Positions 43,072 to 44,610 of a stretch of DNA of 44,610 nt are shown piece after piece. Location: positions 1 to 44,610 of the forward strand of contig JAJZME010000001.1 in assembly GCA_021803035.1 (NCBI GenBank), given 5' to 3'. The notes below the pieces were generated by a model that saw only the letters and a list, made by a program, of their open reading frames with translations, made no database searches and was not told the DNA's origin. Positions within the stretch are counted from its first letter, which is position 1; each line of letters opens with the position of its first letter. This stretch comes from Acidobacteriota bacterium. Its GTDB lineage: Bacteria; Acidobacteriota; Terriglobia; Terriglobales; Acidobacteriaceae. The translations under genes and the position numbers were made by a program.

Positions 43072-43671
43072 CGCTTGCTGGCGTCTTTCCATGGGCGAAG
43101 GAACGCGCACCGAGGCCATTCCGGCTGCCGTGGCCGCCTGAATGCCCATGGCCGTGTCTTCAAAGGCGAGACAATGCGCCGGGTCGACGCCGAGCTTTTC
43201 CGCGGCGAGGAGAAACGCGTCGGGGGCGGGCTTGCTGTTGTGGTAGTCTTCGGCGCCGACCAGCACCTCGAACTTGTCGAGCAGATCAAGGGTGGTGAGC
43301 GCCTTGACGATGGATTCGCGCTCGCTGCCGGAGACCACGGCGAAGGGAATGCGGCCATGCTGCGCGTGGATGTGCTCGAGCACCTCGGGAACCGGCTTGA
43401 GCTGCGGAAGCAGGTTGTAATAAAGCCCTTCTTTGCGCTGGGCGACGGTTTTGACGGGCATGGCGAGGCCTTGCCGCTGGTTGAGATCGGCGATGATTTC
43501 CCTGACGGGCTTGCCGCCCCATGAATAGAACAGCTCCTCGTCGAAGTCGCAGTTCCATTCGCCGAGGGCCTGCTTCCAGGCGATGTAGTGGAGGGGCATG
43601 GAGTCGGCGATGGTGCCGTCGCAGTCGAAGAGATAGGCGCGGAAGTCGCCCGCGGGCAGTTTCAATTTCAT
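43039..43671 (-). CDS. HAD hydrolase, beta-phosphoglucomutase-like
   Basis: A 210-residue haloacid dehalogenase-superfamily phosphatase. Motif I is FDCDGTIADS with the nucleophile Asp16 and acid Asp18. Motif II is VVSGSERES, motif III the lysine in NSKPAPDAF, and motif IV FEDTAMGIQAA. A helical cap lies between motifs I and II (subclass IA). Relatives include beta-phosphoglucomutase and sugar-phosphate phosphatases such as YqaB; the substrate is unknown. ATG 43677 is an alternative start. Its 3' end overlaps the CAP gene. Confidence 0.87.
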   Translation of the reverse strand: MKLKLPAGDFRAYLFDCDGTIADSMPLHYIAWKQALGEWNCDFDEELFYSWGGKPVREIIADLNQRQGLAMPVKTVAQRKEGLYYNLLPQLKPVPEVLEHIHAQHGRIPFAVVSGSERESIVKALTTLDLLDKFEVLVGAEDYHNSKPAPDAFLLAAEKLGVDPAHCLAFEDTAMGIQAATAAGMASVRVPSPMERRQQASVEQHSHAIG

Positions 43672-43746
43672 ATGCATGACCGGTTCATGGTGGTTTGGCT
43701 GCCCGGGTTGTGCATCATGCCGGGGCGGCGTTTCTCGCAAGGCGCA

Positions 43747-44337
43747 TCAGCGCACGGCAGTCTGTTGAAGAGCCGGTTCTGGAACCAGCTCTGTGCGGCC
43801 ACCCTCTCCGGGGCGGGTTGACTGCATCCGGAGCGCGTCGTTGAAGCGATTGAAATAGTTGAAGAGACCGATGGCGCAGAGCAGCTCGACGACTTCGCCT
43901 TCGGAATAGTAGCTGCGCAGCTCGGCGAACTGCTCGTCGCTGAGGGCATGCGCGTCGCGGGTGACGGTTTCGGCCAGGTGCAGGGCGGCCTTCTCGGCGG
44001 GCGTAAAGTCGCCGCGGCGGGGCCAGTCGGCTAGGTTGGTGAGCTGGTCATCGCTCCAGCCCAGCTTTCTTGCCAAGCGGGTGTGGCTGGCCAGGCAGTA
44101 GGGCGTTTTGTTTACCTGGCTGGTGCGGACGATGATCAGCTCCTTGAGTCGGGTGGGAACCGTGCCGGTGTTGAGCACGGCGGCAAAGTGCGCCTGCATG
44201 GTGGCGAAGATCTGTGGCCGGTGGGCCATGACCCGGAACATGTTGGGCACGTTGCCGCGCTGGGTATAGATCTCGTCGAAAAGCGCATCAAGATCAGGCG
44301 TTACCTGGCTGCGGTCGACCCGGGAAATCCGTGACAT
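43747..44337 (-). CDS. Carboxymuconolactone decarboxylase family protein
   Basis: A 196-residue protein of the AhpD/CMD fold. The motif is NKTPYCLASHTRLARKLG, with Cys and His in CxxxH spacing rather than the CxxC of AhpD, as in uncharacterised peroxidase-related members. Flanking helices (FRVMAHRPQIFATMQAHFAAVL and ELLCAIGLFNYFNRFNDAL, given by their conserved cores) fit. A peroxide or alkylhydroperoxide role is inferred from family only. ATG 44337 follows AAGGAGG at four bases; ATG 44340 is too close to it. Confidence 0.85.
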   Translation of the reverse strand: MSRISRVDRSQVTPDLDALFDEIYTQRGNVPNMFRVMAHRPQIFATMQAHFAAVLNTGTVPTRLKELIIVRTSQVNKTPYCLASHTRLARKLGWSDDQLTNLADWPRRGDFTPAEKAALHLAETVTRDAHALSDEQFAELRSYYSEGEVVELLCAIGLFNYFNRFNDALRMQSTRPGEGGRTELVPEPALQQTAVR

Positions 44338-44434
44338 CATGCCTCCTTGGCCTGTCTTTATGGTAGCGTTTTGGCACGGATGGTGCATACGGCCGTGACG
44401 GCAGCGTGCGGGATTGCGCGCGCCGGCGCTTTTT

Positions 44435-44463
44435 TTGACGGCCCCGGCGGGGTCTGGTACCTT
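44435..44463 (+). promoter_or_regulatory. Sigma-70 promoter of tRNA-Asn
   Basis: TTGACG (44435-44440) and TACCTT (44458-44463) are 17 bases apart, immediately upstream of the tRNA. Transcription would start near 44470, about 19 bases before the mature tRNA. Confidence 0.6.
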
Positions 44464-44488
44464 GATAAAGAACACTGACGCCAGGGAT

Positions 44489-44564
<76 letters not shown>

Positions 44565-44610
44565 TTATTAGCCTGCATAAATACTGCACTTTCTTGACTT
44601 CCCCTTGAAA

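Overview
The window looks like chromosome of a high-GC Acidobacteriota, probably of the class Terriglobia (Acidobacteriaceae-like). This is inferred from the large Oar-type TonB-dependent receptor with an N-terminal carboxypeptidase-regulatory-like domain, the long secreted or lipoprotein genes, the frequent GTG and TTG starts, and the short palindromic intergenic repeats. Most genes are well-recognised housekeeping, envelope or metabolic genes. I see no prophage, transposase, CRISPR array, plasmid function or rRNA. One tRNA gene (tRNA-Asn) lies at the right edge.

Layout. 1-11.3 kb: a sigma region-4-like protein (minus), polyphosphate kinase ppk1, an AmpG-like MFS permease (minus), a small methyltransferase, a 435-bp AT-richer gap with a good sigma-70 promoter and two tiny reading frames, the TonB-dependent receptor, then a SixA-type phosphohistidine phosphatase whose 3' end overlaps a convergent Ppx/GppA phosphatase. 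Polyphosphate synthesis and degradation therefore sit about 6 kb apart. 11.3-20 kb: envelope and proteolysis genes, namely an M3 oligopeptidase, an M48 metalloprotease and a BON-domain lipoprotein (all minus), then a NodB deacetylase and an S9 prolyl-oligopeptidase-family hydrolase (plus). 20-25 kb: a large surface lipoprotein ending in a strong intrinsic terminator, then lumazine synthase (ribH, carrying an unusual N-terminal VOC-like domain) coupled to nusB by a TTGA overlap, an FMN reductase (minus), and a small lipoprotein.

25-36 kb: a large FAD/Fe-S oxidoreductase of the D-lactate/glycolate dehydrogenase type, a YtxH protein and a DUF948-like protein, a flavin reductase, a DUF302 protein, a Tat-exported GH28-like glycosidase, nadB preceded by competing stem-loops, a hairpin-rich gap, and a radical SAM protein. 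36-44.6 kb: TerC, a type II NADH dehydrogenase, folK-tgt, an 810-bp non-coding repeat region, a YfcE-like phosphodiesterase coupled to an orphan OppC-type permease, a CAP-domain protein, a HAD phosphatase, a carboxymuconolactone-decarboxylase-family protein, and tRNA-Asn with its promoter.

The observations I would follow first are the VOC-RibH fusion, the switch-like leader of nadB, the leader mini-ORF of the TonB receptor, the Lys/Ala-rich insert in the Ppx enzyme, and the intergenic repeat families. Nothing here amounts to a clearly new multi-gene system. Start codons were chosen from Shine-Dalgarno spacing, signal peptides and family conservation; several remain ambiguous and are marked so.
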